Positions 1 through 11,408 of a stretch of DNA of 64,000 nucleotides are shown here, in pieces. The notes below the pieces were generated by a model. That model was not told the origin of the DNA. It saw only the letters and a list, made by a program, of their open reading frames with translations, and searched no databases. Numbering within the stretch: position 1 is the first letter of the stretch; the number at the start of each line of letters is the position of its first letter. The DNA comes from Ophioderma brevispina (taxonomy: Eukaryota; Echinodermata; Ophiuroidea; Amphilepidida; Ophiodermatidae): the NCBI GenBank assembly GCA_023653785.1, contig JAMKCH010035865.1:1-64000 (forward strand). Reading direction: 5' to 3'. A program made the translations under genes and the position numbers.

Positions 1-594
1 TTGCACGAAGAAAATTCTAAAATCATCATCTCAAGATATTATTACATAGAGAGAGCTGCTTAAGATTTTACTTCCAAATGGTGCTTGAGAACAATCTCCA
101 TTGGACCAACATCGTAGAGATTGCAATAAAATAAAATATCCTCTTATGTTAATTGCATTGAATACCTTCACAAAGCTTGGGCCAGGGGTTCCTGTGCCGT
201 GCGGTGTGTCCATGGATCATCAGTCATTTCACTTGGAAGTGGTCAAAAATGGTTTGTCAGAAGAAAGCTTATTCACAACATTCTGCCATTCGTGGAAGTA
301 TTCAATTTTTAGAAGTATAGATGTTTTTTTTCTTACATTTGCATACAATCTTAGAAAAAAATGTGCGCAACTTATGAAGCACACTGTTTGTTCTGTGAAG
401 AACGCTAGGCCTATTGGCCAAAAGACACAACAAATTTAAATAGCCTAGGAATGTCTCTTTGTATGTTCAATGTATATTTTGAAAGGTTAAGCAAAGCTAA
501 AGCCTGTGTTATAACCTTTTGTTTCTAAATATATGATTTTTGGTTGAAAACCAATCTGTTTTTCTAAAAGAAAAGAAGAAAGAAACTCCCGAAA
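1..594. other. Unassigned AT-rich DNA
   Basis: No coding, RNA or repeat structure is recognised here. A 112-codon open frame on the plus strand (101-439) has no recognisable domain and no coding-like composition, and is treated as chance. Confidence 0.4.
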
Positions 595-790
595 GGTGCT
601 TTATTAAACAACCCCCCCCTGGTTAATGGTTCTTAAGTTTTAAAATTCTACAAAGCACACCCTCCCCAGCACACCACCTTTCCTATGCTAAAGAACCCCA
701 CTTGGTTCTATTTTTATACAAATCTTCAAGGGTTCTTATGGAACCCAAAAGAGTTGACGAGAAAAATGGTTCTTTGGATAAATTTAATCA
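595..790. repeat. GGTTCTT/AAGAACC-rich dispersed repeat
   Basis: The stretch is packed with short direct and inverted copies of GGTTCTT, GGAACC and AAGAACC. Similar wording recurs at 13385-13615, where GAACC and GGTTC blocks again alternate around phrases such as CTATATGGGAACC. This suggests two degenerate members of one fold-back repeat family. A C-run of 8 lies near 613. Confidence 0.35.
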
Positions 791-796
791 AAGACC

Positions 797-1178
797 TTCA
801 CTTAAAGTCTGACTCAGAGATTTTTGAAAATATAACTTTTTCGGTTTATAATTAAAAATAGTCAACTAGGACTGAAGATAGTCAACTAAAATGCCTCAAT
901 TCCAAAGTTTGAGGCGAATTGGATTTTTCGTTTTGTGATGCCCCCCGCTCAAAAACTTTAGGTGTAGATAACAGTGCCATAGGATTAATTCTCCACGGCA
1001 TCCGGAATTCCTTACCTCACCAAAGTTGAGATTTTCTATATGAAAGGATTTTGATTTGAGCTTAAAACTATTTCACACAGTGAGAGTATATAGACAGGCA
1101 TTATGTACTCGAAACACGATTTGTTTGAAAAGTGAGGGGCGCCCTCCCGGAAATCTCTGAGTCAGCCTTTAAAATCCC
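797..1178. repeat. Short inverted-repeat element (about 380 bp)
   Basis: The left end contains GTCTGACTCAGAGATTT and the right end contains AAATCTCTGAGTCAGCC, which are reverse complements with one mismatch in the core. The arms extend about 28 bp, and the interior is non-coding. This is the architecture of a small non-autonomous DNA element (MITE-like). No target duplication was identified. Confidence 0.45.
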
Positions 1179-1841
1179 TTAAAAAGTTCTTTGTGAACAG
1201 CAAAGAAGCCGATGACCCCTGTAGAGATTGAAACAAATTAGAGCCAAACAGGGTCACCTTCTTCACCCAAGAAGAGAAGAAGGAGGTTCTGGGCCTATTA
1301 AAATTAAGGTTCTGTATCCCTAACAAATCGCTTTTAGGAAAAAGACTACACCAACCCGACGATCACCGCCAACAGGCAGCAGGGGTTAGCGTTATATTTT
1401 TTGTTAGATCTAGGGAAATTTCCCCTAAAACAAGGGAGGGGTCTGCTCAGTGATCTTGGGTCCATTTTGAAAGTAACAAAATATGGCATTCAAGGGAAGT
1501 TAAAGATGTAGAACCTTAGAGTGCAAAATACAGGACAAAAGGATTCAAGTTGCACTTTTTCTAAGAGTGTTAACATAAATCAAATTATCTTTAAAAAAAT
1601 AAATGACTTCAACTTTTCCAGGTAACCCCAATTAATGTAAGATAACAACATAGACAGCAATAATGTCATTTCATTTTAAGTTTTCCTACAATAGTTACAT
1701 AGTTGCACTAGAATGGTGTCATTAACAAACAAAAAATTATATTTTTGCCGCATTGTTTATTTTTACTGAAACATACATGTTCGTGCTTTAAAAAGTATTC
1801 CACTCTCCTGGAAGTGTGGTGTTGCCACACAATTTTAAAGC
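1179..1841. other. Unassigned DNA
   Basis: No gene is seen. A single GACCCCTGTAGA motif near 1226 resembles the signature of the fold-back family described at 4902-5864, but no arms could be paired. Confidence 0.3.
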
Positions 1842-2312
1842 TTCTTCTTAGCGTATCCACAAGTCATTGGTAATGGCTTGCGGTGGTGTCAGGATTTATT
1901 CAACTGAGTAAGTTGATCCGGGACCGCGTGTATCCATGATACGGACGCTCCTAACATGGCCCTCATTTGAGACTGGGGCGGATTGGGAACAGTCAGGGGT
2001 TTACACCATACTCTTGTTCGACACTGACTGCGATGTACATGTACAGTTGTGACTCTTTGTACACGGGACCGACGGCTTAACGTCCCCTCGACAGGACGAG
2101 TGCTTTCCGATTCATTTGCACAATTTCAGTGACCATGGAGGAGGCGGTATTCTGTATATTATAATTCATAGCTCGTATACAGATTAAATCCCAAGAATTG
2201 AAGCACCTGAATACATCCCAGCAAGTGATCCCACCGACATTCGAAACACGGGAGTTTTTTGGTAAATTTGCGCCACAGGCAAGCACCCTAACCGCTTGGC
2301 CACGCCTCCCAC
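1842..2312 (-). mobile_element. tRNA-headed SINE, nearly full length
   Basis: Read on the minus strand, the element starts at about 2311 with a class-II tRNA-like head. GTGGCCAAGCGGTTAGG is a good box A of tRNA-Ser/Leu type, and GTTTCGAATGTC (about 2238-2248) is a degenerate box B. Next comes a body with the palindromic block GGGACGTTAAGCCGTCGGTC near 2070-2090, a wording I associate with widely spread animal tRNA-SINE core domains (recalled, not checked). The tail, about 1850-1915, is found again at 42466-42555. The arrangement of tRNA head, conserved core and shared tail is typical of SINEs. The acceptor and T stems are decayed, so this is not a working tRNA gene. Confidence 0.6.
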
Positions 2313-2639
2313 AAAAGCTGAGAACAGAAAGAAAAGCTGTCTACAAAACTTTGTATTTTAAAAAACACAAAAAAACACAATTTTTCTTACACTCAGATAA
2401 CATCCACCTATACAACCACCTATATGGGCAAAGGTCAAAATAACAGCAATTTCCACATTAGGCCTACCATTAACCCACAGCCAAAATTTTCCACATGCAT
2501 GAATCAAATAACATCAAAATAAAAACAGCGACCGATAGTTTACAAAATCTCTATTCAGACCAAAATAGAAATTAAGAAGGGGGCTGCAAAATATTAACCC
2601 GTCTTACACCCCCCCACCCCCGCCCCATGTAACTTTGCT

Positions 2640-3060
2640 CCGGTGCACGAAAATGCCAAAAGCATCATAATCATTCTCTCCTCATTCTGTCATTTTAGTG
2701 AAAAGGGGGGGTAAGGGGGTTAGTTGCTCACAAGGAAATTTGATGGTTTTACAATTTTTGAAAAATTATGCACATAATGTTCTAACAACTCGGTTTATAT
2801 GGAAAAATATGTCCAATTGAAATTCCATTAGAGCTGAAAACCGCGTGGAAATCGAATCCTACATTTTTAGCCGTTAAAAGTGTTGATTTTCACCCTGTTT
2901 CGGTTGTTTGAAAATGCCCAATTTTCCGGCTCATGGCTTCATTGGGACGCCTTATAGGTATGTTGTACTTATGTTGTATCAATGGAAAGGATGGAGGACC
3001 ATAGCATCCATTTGGTATTAAAAATATAAGCATCGGGCCTTATAATGCACCCGATGCCCG
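2640..3060. repeat. Dispersed repeat copy related to the 48.5-kb element
   Basis: The phrase at 2935-3020 (ATGTTGTACTTATGTTG, then ATCAATGGAAAGGATGG and GGACCATAGCATC) matches 48740-48800 (GTTGGTACTTATTTTGG, ATCAATGGAAAGAGG, GGACCATATC). Both also carry G-runs and a CACTTTT/CCACTG segment. No ORF is present. Confidence 0.4.
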
Positions 3061-3106
3061 ACAACAGTGGTATTTACAAAAAAAAGGATGGTACGACCGA
3101 GGTGTA

Positions 3107-3365
3107 ATGAAAAAATACCCTGGAAATTGATTATAAAATTGGAAAGCGGTTGGAATTCTAAAGCTTGAAATCAAATGTAAAAAATGGATTTCCTAATTCA
3201 AAAAAATATCTGGAATCCAGCATCAAAATTAACAATGTTAGAATTCTTGGCCATGAAATTAAATAAAATATGGATTTCCTTACATAAACAGTGGAAAACC
3301 AGCTCAAAATTAACAAAATGGCCTGGAAATCCAGGACATGACGTTAAAAAAAAACTGGATTTCCC
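3107..3365. repeat. Degenerate tandem repeat, period about 85-90 bp
   Basis: Three units can be aligned by the recurring block (A/G)GAATTCTNNNGCNTGAAATTAAA...ATGGATTTCC, ending near 3195, 3283 and 3364. The units differ by many substitutions, so the array is old. Two overlapping short ORFs here simply follow the repeat. Confidence 0.45.
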
Positions 3366-4554
3366 AAGATCATCTATGGGGGAGGGCATAATTTATCTGG
3401 AATAGCCCATAGGCCAATTACTTACGAAAGCATGATATTCGAGGCTACACTGCACATACACGCGTTTGCTTCGTAAACATTAAATTTTTGGTATTATATT
3501 GTCATATAGAGTGAACCGAATTGACATTTAAAACATGATTTATGCGACTAGGTTTAAAGACTACCGCGGAAGCTGAACCTAAAGTCAGACGGTCTCCGTG
3601 AGATGCAAAATAATATTATAGCATGTAAAGTACTAGTATTCAGAAAGAGCAACGTGACCACGACATGTCTGTTTGTCACACCAAACGAGTATAAACGGGT
3701 TTTAAACTCTCACTCGAGCGAGTGGCCTTTATCGTTACAGCATAAGCGGCGAAAATGAGGATGCGATTGTTCAATTTTTGTATGGTTTAATCATCGAGTT
3801 TTTTGTACCACCTTGATTTCTTTTGCTTAAATCTAATGAATTCCTGAGCTTTTATCGTATCTTAAAGTAAACAACATTTTTCTGTGTGTTTTCTATATGG
3901 CGTTGCAACTAATTTTAGCAATTAAAATACGTTGCCATTATATATAAATGTCGAATCTAGGACCGGTCTGTAAGTTTTTTTTTAAATAATTTGTCAAAAT
4001 ACGCCACTGTTTTAGAATAGTTATAATTAACAAATGATTGTTTCCATTCTGACGTGGGGGTTGTATAGTTGCTTTCACATATAAATAATCAATCAGGAAA
4101 CTAACTAACTACAAGCTTGACCAATCATCTTTAATCTCGCACATTTACTCAGAGAATGAGAATGTTTTGAAATTTTTTTGTGAATAGCCCAAACCAAAAT
4201 AGAAAATTTGAATCGCCGTTATGTTTTTTCGATAGGCCTATGTGTATACACGTATAGTTTTGGGCTGTGTGCATGGTGTACGGAGTAAAGTTTACTAGGC
4301 GACGGGATATTCGTCTTCATGATTGAATAAGGTTATTATGATACTTGGAGTGTGCGTAATTACACGGATTCGGCAATTTTCAACGCAGATTTGTGAGGAA
4401 AATGCCAATTTGTAGGTGTGTGGAAAATGCGAAATGCCGAAAATGCGTTTTACGTTTCACTCCAACACTCACACGCGGCACCGCTTTGCGGCCATCGAAA
4501 CGACGAAAAGATTCAGATTTTGCTTTTAGTAAAACGGTTGGTCATGCAGTATAT
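3366..4554. other. Unassigned DNA
   Basis: Mixed AT-rich sequence with no recognisable gene, RNA or clear repeat boundary. Confidence 0.3.
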
Positions 4555-4735
4555 ATAGAGTGAACCACTCACTTATACCTTCAAATTTTCTACCAAATAT
4601 GCATCACAAAATGTGTTTTGGTAATTGAACATATTGCATGGTTTTAAAACCGTTGATTGTAAGCATTATAAAGTGAACCACTTACGAATTTAATGTCGTT
4701 TCTATCAAATTTGAAGAGAAAATGTGTTCTGAAAA
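4555..4735. repeat. Tandem pair of about 115-bp units
   Basis: AGTGAACCACTCACTTA at about 4558 and AGTGAACCACTTACGAA at about 4672 each begin a unit that continues with TTTCTAYCAAAT and AAAATGTGTT. A third, separate copy lies at 5925-6005 (CCACTTACTAATTG, TTTCTATCAAATTG). Confidence 0.45.
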
Positions 4736-4901
4736 GTCAAAATTCCAAGGGTTCCACTCTCGCATGCACCCACCCGCCGGCGTAATATACGCTTGATATA
4801 ATGAACTCTCTATTTGCAATGGTTTGCACTTCACGAGGATCCCCTACCCACCCACAGACCGCTGACATATAAACTCTCCATGACCATCCATATTAAATTA
4901 A

Positions 4902-5864
4902 CCCGGGAGCTAACAGACATTTGTAACACTTCAATACAAACGGTTTGAGTATTAAATATGTTAACATACTGACAGGAACCCCTGAAACGTGAATCTTAAG
5001 TGCAGCAAAGGGTGCCTTAATGAGAGGTGGCCTATACAAAGTTGTACAGGGGTCACATTTACTAATTGAGCCATCAATGTTGAAAGTAATAACCATGTTA
5101 TTTGTCTACACGAGGATTCAGGAAAGGTTAGTTTGTACTATCTACACGTACGTTTACTATTTATAGTGCTTAAAAGCCGCCAAAACTCAATAAAAAGGGT
5201 CATTATCAGTTGTACAGTGGTCAATTTTACGGTTGGCTGGATCTTGCGCCGATTCTGGATAAAAATGGTGCCAATTATTGGTGGAGCCATGGATCAAAAA
5301 TAAGGAATAGTTTTTTTTTGACTGTCTACATACTTAGGTTTACCGATGTAGGGGGCAACAGAGGTCAACGTCCATTTTTTTTGTGCATTCAATGGGGCGT
5401 GACCTTGTGTTCCCTAACTTCTTCAGGCAAGAGCATTTAGACCTCAAATTCCTATATTTTTTAATATCCTAGAGCTCCACCAATAATTTGCACCATTTTT
5501 TATCCAAATGCGGAGCAACGTAAAAATTTGGGGACCCCTGTACAACAGAAATTGACCGTTTTATTGATTTTTGCGTTTTTAGTCCCTATACTCTTAACCT
5601 TACGTTTGTAGTAGTACAAGCTAACTTTCCTGAATCCTTGTGGCGGGACAAATTAACATAGGGGGGGGGGGTATACTTTTCAGCCCGATTGGGTCAATTT
5701 AAAGATTTGACCCCTGTTACAAATTTTGTCTTGACCCCTCTCCTTAAGGCACCATTTGTGGCACTTAAGAATTAGGTTTCAGGGGTCCCTGTCAGTCTGG
5801 TCTAGCATATTTATCACTCAGACCTTTGTACTTGAGATGGTTACAGCTGTGTGCTAGCTCCGGG
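4902..5864. mobile_element. 963-bp fold-back element
   Basis: Nearly the whole segment folds on itself. The left arm (about 4902-5380) and the right arm (about 5480-5864) are reverse complements over most of their length. The termini are CCGGGAGCTAACA and, on the opposite strand, CCCCGGAGCTAGCA. Internal matched blocks include AGGAACCCCTGAAACGTGAA with its partner near 5780, and GGATTCAGGAAAGGTTAG (5113) with its partner near 5635. TTGTACAGGGGTCA occurs at 5048 and a close variant at 5211, with inverted partners at 5535 and 5706. A G10 run at about 5660 interrupts the right arm. There is no ORF, so it must depend on another element for movement. Related arms occur at 21428-22065, 23788-24424 and 45590-45745. 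Confidence 0.6.
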
Positions 5865-5924
5865 GCTATAAGTTATTAAACAAATGACTAACACATCGAC
5901 TATATTTTACTCTCTAACCCTCGG

Positions 5925-6125
5925 CTGAAACCATTAATCAAAACACTTGATAAAGGGATCCACTTACTAATTGTTTCTATCAAATTGCTGAGAACGTGGT
6001 TTCTTCGCGCGAACCTCGTCTGTACCCTCAGCTCTCCTCTCCTCCTCGACTGAAGGAGACAAACCCCTCCTCCCGCGCCCATCACCTGGCACCGCTGTGC
6101 TTGTAGCGGTGCCGTTGTCAACCCC
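5925..6125. other. Repeat fragment plus GC-rich hairpin
   Basis: Positions 5925-6005 repeat the 4640-4735 sequence. Positions 6006-6125 are unusually GC-rich and contain GGCACCGCT followed by its reverse complement AGCGGTGCC (6090-6115), a perfect 9-bp stem. A minus-strand frame is open across it, but see the rejected list. Confidence 0.35.
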
Positions 6126-6820
6126 ACTCCATTAGCTATCCACTGGCAACCATTTCAGCTGTACCTACACTCTTCCCAGTGCTGCTAGAATGGGTTGGTA
6201 ATGTCTCTGATCTGGTATGAAAGTAGATGCATATAGTTTTAGGGGATAGTTTTTTCACATTTAGAGAAAAATTGGCAGAAATCATTTAAAATAGCCACGG
6301 TACGTGAAGTTATATTTTTTGAAATTTCAATTTCAATTATGATCCCAATTAAAACAACAACAGTTCTAATATGAAATCAAAGCATAATTCAGTAAATTCC
6401 AGTTAGGTAACCAGGAAGCACCTCCAACTTTTGTCCCCAAATTATCTGCAGTTCCCACATTAAAGTTTCAAAACAAGCCCTAGCTAGTTCACATGTGAAT
6501 GAAATCTGTTCCTCTGTAAAGTCAACACTAACACTATTACCATAGATGTATGCGATTTCCACAGTGTATCACAAAAAGTTACTTGATCTTCTGTTATCAG
6601 AGCACCCTGTGGGGATCATGTGATTTTTAATTGTCTTCTATATACATCATTGTCCATATACATTAGTCACGCATAAAATGGTCTTATGATTTTTTTCTAG
6701 ATTCAATTAATTGAAGTTGTCACTTTGGATTTCTTAAGAAAACCCTATCTACTATCAACAGGTAATGACACTATCAGTGATTTACCCGAATTATTACATA
6801 TGAATTGCAGGATAGCTTAA
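6126..6820. other. Unassigned AT-rich DNA
   Basis: Nothing recognisable. Confidence 0.3.
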
Positions 6821-6953
6821 AAGACTAATAATAATTTGAACGTTTTTTACGTCTCTGCGACATATCCACGTAAACGGCTCAGCGCTGTGCGGGCAGCAAT
6901 GCGTTCGCTCGCAGCACAACAGAGCCATGATATGTGAACAGATTATTAGTCTG
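6821..6953. repeat. Small fold-back element (about 133 bp)
   Basis: It begins AGACTAATAATAATTTGAAC and ends GATTATTAGTCT. Inside, CATATCC, GGCTC and TGTGC pair with inverted partners, giving an imperfect hairpin. The arms are GC-rich relative to the flanks. Confidence 0.45.
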
Positions 6954-7076
6954 CGGAGGCTCGATTTTTTACAAGCAAGGAGGAAAACCGGAGTAAACCC
7001 TGAGGAAAAGTTATAGAAGAAGTCTGTAGAATTCGCAATAGTTTTTTTTTTTTTTGCAACTCAAAAATTGTCAGAA

Positions 7077-7310
7077 AAGGAAGAAAACGCAGTGTCAAGA
7101 TATTACTCAAATTCAGGGTAACATTTGTAGTATATAAAGTTGTCCCTACAGACATAATATTTTGTAATATCTGATTTTGGTGCCTTATGTAATTGATTTT
7201 CAGCAGTCTTTTCAATGTGTTCGGATACTATATTCGTTACCGACATGCAAAATTCAGTTTGTTTTTTTTTCGATTTTCGATTTAGCAATCGCTGACAGTG
7301 CCTGTTAAAG
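7077..7310. repeat. Dispersed repeat, copy 1 (partner at 28755-29020)
   Basis: GGAAGAAAACGCA at the left end, GACATGCAAAA, TTCGATT and GATTTAGCAATCGCTGA at the right end all recur in the same order at 28755-29020. The middle has diverged. Confidence 0.4.
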
Positions 7311-8500
7311 AACTATGCAGTATAATAGATAGGGTTAATGATAAGGGATTCCAGACATTCAATCCTATTTTTGGGTGAGGGGTTTCATGGGGAACACGAA
7401 GGTTATCTTAAACCTTTTATTTTTCTAGAGAGATAACCTACTGAACAATATTAAGGCTAACATTCTTCGTACGGTTTATTCGTTGATGGATTTTATTTAA
7501 CATTCTCTGTGATGAATGTCTATTTTCCAATACTTTCTCAAGGGTGATAAAGCATAGTGGTATATCAAATTTCGTTCCATTAGGGTTTTTACGCATTTTT
7601 GAGCTAGACAATTTTTACTACAAATATTATTTGCCTTTTTCTTTGTTATTTTGATAGAACTCGACGAGTTCTACTACTCGAAACCCGTACTTTGCTAAAC
7701 TGGCTTATACTTTTGACTACCTTTCAGTTTGAGATGTTAATTACCCGAAAGGTCGAAAAACGCAAAATCACGTTTCCACAGCTTAGGGTGTACATTTTTT
7801 TTGTTTTTAGACTATTATATTTCTTTATACACAATCAAGTTTATTGTTTTGTTTTATTATTTCAAGAAAATATATGTACCAAATTTCTTTAGTAGGCACA
7901 CACTTTTTTTCATATGTTAAATCACAACCTGATAGGCCTATGTCATGATTTTAACATCAAACACACTAACACGAAATGAGCAATCTAACTTTTCCGGGCG
8001 TGAAAGACTTTCTGAAACTCAAAGTAATAATTATTCAATTAATTATGAACATTCATGTAGAAATCATATCATAGTATTGAATTTATCCACCTGGAATACC
8101 TCAATCTCCATTTGTGTTTTAGAAATAATTGAAGTTCGTTCTTGAACCGACGTCTTAACCGTTGTTAGTTTAAAGTCAAGTGTAGCAGAGGAAAAAAGGG
8201 GCATTGCTTTCACTCAATTGGTTACAGCGATCAAAGAGAAGGGGTCCCTTCGAACTTACACATGGACGTGTACTCCCATTGCCTATGGAGCTTGGAAGCT
8301 CGGGCAGGCACGTCCATGACTGACGGACTCTTATTTCAGAAATTAACTATTCCATATTTGATTGCTATTTTAAAATATTTCCCTCCAACAATTTGTTTTT
8401 AAAAATTTGCAAGAAATATAGATTGGAGCTCTGCGCGACCGGTGTAGAAAAGTAATTTTAGTACGGCGTACTTTAAAAGTATCTTTAAAAATTATAAAAT
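7311..8500. other. Unassigned DNA with one short hairpin
   Basis: No gene is seen. CATGGACGTG (about 8262) and CACGTCCATG (about 8309) form a perfect 10-bp inverted repeat around a 40-bp loop. Confidence 0.3.
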
Positions 8501-9065
8501 TCATTGACTTAAAGTAGTTGGGTATATTTGCCCTCTTGCATCCTTCGAGTGGTTACAGGGGAGGGGGCACTTTCCCACACACCTCAATGGGGCGGACAAA
8601 CTTCCACATGCTACAAGTGTAGGTATATCCTACATAATTAATCAAGAATTTTATCAATTTTAAAGATATTTAAAAATCAATCAAACCAGATAAGGACCTG
8701 ACTTGTGGAATAAACATTGACCGTTGCCTATTTGTTGATATCTCCATAACGATGCTTTTTACAGGACAGGTCAACATAGACCTTTTTACTCCTTGTTACA
8801 CACGAACAATTGGACATATATAAACGTTATTTGGACCTATTTAAAATTGACCCCTGTAGAAATTTACCCACCTTCCTGTGGAAATTGCCGACATTCCAGA
8901 GGGACATGTGGGCTAAAAACTTTCTAACTGTCTTTGAAGTCAAATCACTGTCAACCTTACTTGACCAAAGAGTAGTCACGGAATGAGGATTTTGACTTAA
9001 CCTAACATGAATTTGATGCAGTTCTACGAAAAAACCCGGGTCTTGAATAGGCCAATAATACCCGT
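8501..9065. other. Probable fold-back relic
   Basis: TTGACCCCTGTAGAAA at about 8850 resembles the arm signature of the 4902-5864 family, and ACAGGACAGGTCAAC at 8763 may be an opposing degenerate copy. The arms cannot be delimited. Confidence 0.25.
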
Positions 9066-9205
9066 AGTTTTGCCTATGCAAAAATAGGAGTTTTTATAAA
9101 CCTTGATTTTTGCGTATGCAAAACTAGTTTTTTTTGCAAAAACTAGCGATTTTGCATATTCAAAAACCCCTGGGTTTGCAAAAAACACCCCTATTTTTGC
9201 ATGCA
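9066..9205. repeat. 140-bp palindrome rich in TGCAAAAA
   Basis: ATGCAAAAATAGGAGTTTTT (left) pairs with the complement of CACCCCTATTTTTGCATGC (right), and the centre CTAGTTTTTTTTGCAAAAACTAG is itself palindromic. Three or four overlapping short ORFs on both strands are a by-product of this symmetry. Confidence 0.6.
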
Positions 9206-9944
9206 GCACTGGGAGTGCAGTCCCAGACCACACGTGCGTGGCGACCTGCATGCATGTTCTCTCTAGTCTGTGTCACACACAGCCTGGGAAATTGTTTACT
9301 ATTCTTCATGGACATAACTAAACCGAGTCCAAAAACTAGCTCTCCACAATCATGCATCGATCAACCTGAGTAGCGGCAAACGTGATTCCGACTTGTCTTC
9401 AACTGAAGTACAAGTCTCCAGTCGCGCTTACTAAAAAATAGCATGCCGAAGAATCAGGCCAAGATAACAACAAACATAATGCATTTGTCTGACGACAACC
9501 GCGGTTTTCTTTCGTACAGGAGGAAGATATGGAGCTAATATTCGGTATTAATATAAATTCAGTTAGTGCTCAATGCAAAGTTAGCTAGGCTATCCAGAGG
9601 TTGTAGGCAAAATAAAAGAAACGGACAAGAAAAACAGAAACGCTATTTTTGTGCTTGTCTGAAAACTATAGGAGGGGTTGTGTGAGATTAACAAAACCGT
9701 ACGTTTTAACAGTTGTATTAACGATGTTAACGTGTTCAGTGTTTAGGTCTGTTAATCACAAGGCTAAAAAATCTGCAAAAAAACGAAAGGGGTTCTAGAA
9801 AGTTGTAAACATTGTTTAACACAAAAAAGCATAAGGTCGTTTTCAAATTTCATCAATAAAGCAACTAAGATTAACAGAGGCTGAATTACGAAAAAGAAAG
9901 GGCACATTGACATCAATCATTGTACAACAACGTCGACTATAACA
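9206..9944. other. Unassigned DNA
   Basis: No gene or clear repeat is recognised. Confidence 0.3.
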
Positions 9945-10415
9945 TGGAATTTCATGATTTTTCACGGAAAGATAATAAATGTAGAAGTCACTTTCGCCCT
10001 TTCCTATTTTCAGTGATTTTTCACGGATATTATAGGCGACTCCACCCCATGAATGGGACGTGTATTCAGTGATTTTTCAAGGATATCGTAAATTGGCCGG
10101 CCGACGGCACATTGAGTGCAGTGGGTTGTAAGACCTATGCCAAATACACATGAGTCATATCAGGGTTGGTCCTATTAATTGCAGTGTATTTTCAGGATAT
10201 TACAATTTGAGAGGGCGGTTCCTTCGAGGCCAATGTAAAAAGTTTCCAACATATATGGTGTGTACTGCACGTGTTTTAAATAGGACCGCCAAGATCTAAG
10301 CTCATTATTGCGGGGAGTAAAGACGCTGAAAAATCCTGAAAGTTCCTTGATGAAAACCCGTTTTCAGCGTCGGTTTTGCGATTCAGCGTCGGTTTGGGGT
10401 TTTCAGTGATTTCAC
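9945..10415. repeat. Degenerate repeats of TTCAGTGATTTTTCACGG
   Basis: The phrase or close variants occur near 9950, 10008, 10065, 10185 and 10395, with GGATAT following in several. Two close copies of TCAGCGTCGGTTT (10367, 10383) are related. Spacing is irregular (about 57-210 bp). Confidence 0.4.
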
Positions 10416-10499
10416 GAATTCTATCTCTAGTGTATACCAAACAAAAATCGGACATTTAAATTAAGGCTCAATTGCTCGCAAAAAGGGCCCTGCTAACAA

Positions 10500-11165
10500 A
10501 TTGTTATTGTGTGTGCACAATGGAACAAAAACCCACATGCCACCTGTAGTCATCAAAAAAAGCAAAATCTGCACAAGCGGAATGCCTGTGAAAAATCATT
10601 TGATATACCCAGTGGCAAATTTGTATCATAATATCCAGTGGCAAAATGATGTACATGCATGCTTCACAATCTGTAAAACTTGTAAACCACATCCAGGTTT
10701 GTTACAGGTTAATTCACAACTGTAAATAAAAAAACAACTTGGAATACAGTCGTGTCTGCACACCTAGAAAGGGACCTGTAACACTTTATGTAAGAATGTT
10801 CACAATTGAACAAAAACACTTGGCACCTATAAAAATCTAGATGTCCAATACAACATTTTACATATCGAAAACATATGCTCAGTGCCCAATGCAAAGTGAA
10901 TATGAATTTTCCCGTGGCACTTCATGATCTGTAACACTTGACAACCGCAATCCCGGTATATAACAGTTAATTCCAACAATTTAGCAACTTAATTAGTTGT
11001 CCACACTTAAAAAGACATGTATATTAGTTGTCCACAACTTGAAAAAGACATGTATCCAATTTCGTTATTGAATGAATATGCACAATGGATCAAGAATCAT
11101 GGCAGCCATGACAAATCTTGAATTGTCGAAAGCACAAAGCGTGCCATAGCTAACATGATGCTTAT
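10500..11165. repeat. Three degenerate tandem units, period about 280 bp
   Basis: CACAATGGAACAAAAAC (10514), CACAATTGAACAAAAAC (10800) and CACAATGGATCAAGAAT (11079) mark equivalent points 286 and 279 bp apart. A TGCCACCT/GGCACCT block follows each, and later a CTGTAACACTTG-type block in the first two. Confidence 0.5.
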
Positions 11166-11189
11166 AGTGCTGTTGTTATGATATGCCCT

Positions 11190-11408
11190 GGCACACATGT
11201 GTATGCCCACTGGCAAAATGTGTATGCCCAGTGTTCAAAATGTCCCTATGCCCAGTGGCAAAAAGCGTATGCCCACTGGCAAAATATGTATAATATTAAA
11301 CGTTATTGCCCATTGGCAAAATGTGTATTCCCAGTGGCAATGTCTATGCCATGCAAAATGGTCTATGCCCAGTGGCAAATGTCTATGCCCAGTGGCCAAT
11401 GTCTACAT
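11190..11408. repeat. Minisatellite of CCCAGTGGCAAAATGTNTATG, about 22 bp
   Basis: About nine degenerate units of TATGCCCAGTGGCAAAATGT. Single related copies occur at 10608 and 10636 inside the preceding 280-bp array, so the minisatellite probably grew from that unit. The plus-strand ORFs at 11178-11484 are low-complexity translations of it. Confidence 0.65.

Noticed and set aside
2231..2311. Functional tRNA-Ser/Leu gene
   Set aside because: The T stem and acceptor stem are mismatched, and it is continuous with a SINE body and tail.
5968..6125. GC-rich minus-strand exon with a GTAAGT donor at 5967
   Set aside because: The donor lies within a repeat also found at 4640-4735, no credible acceptor was found after the upstream in-frame stop, and the translation is low-complexity.
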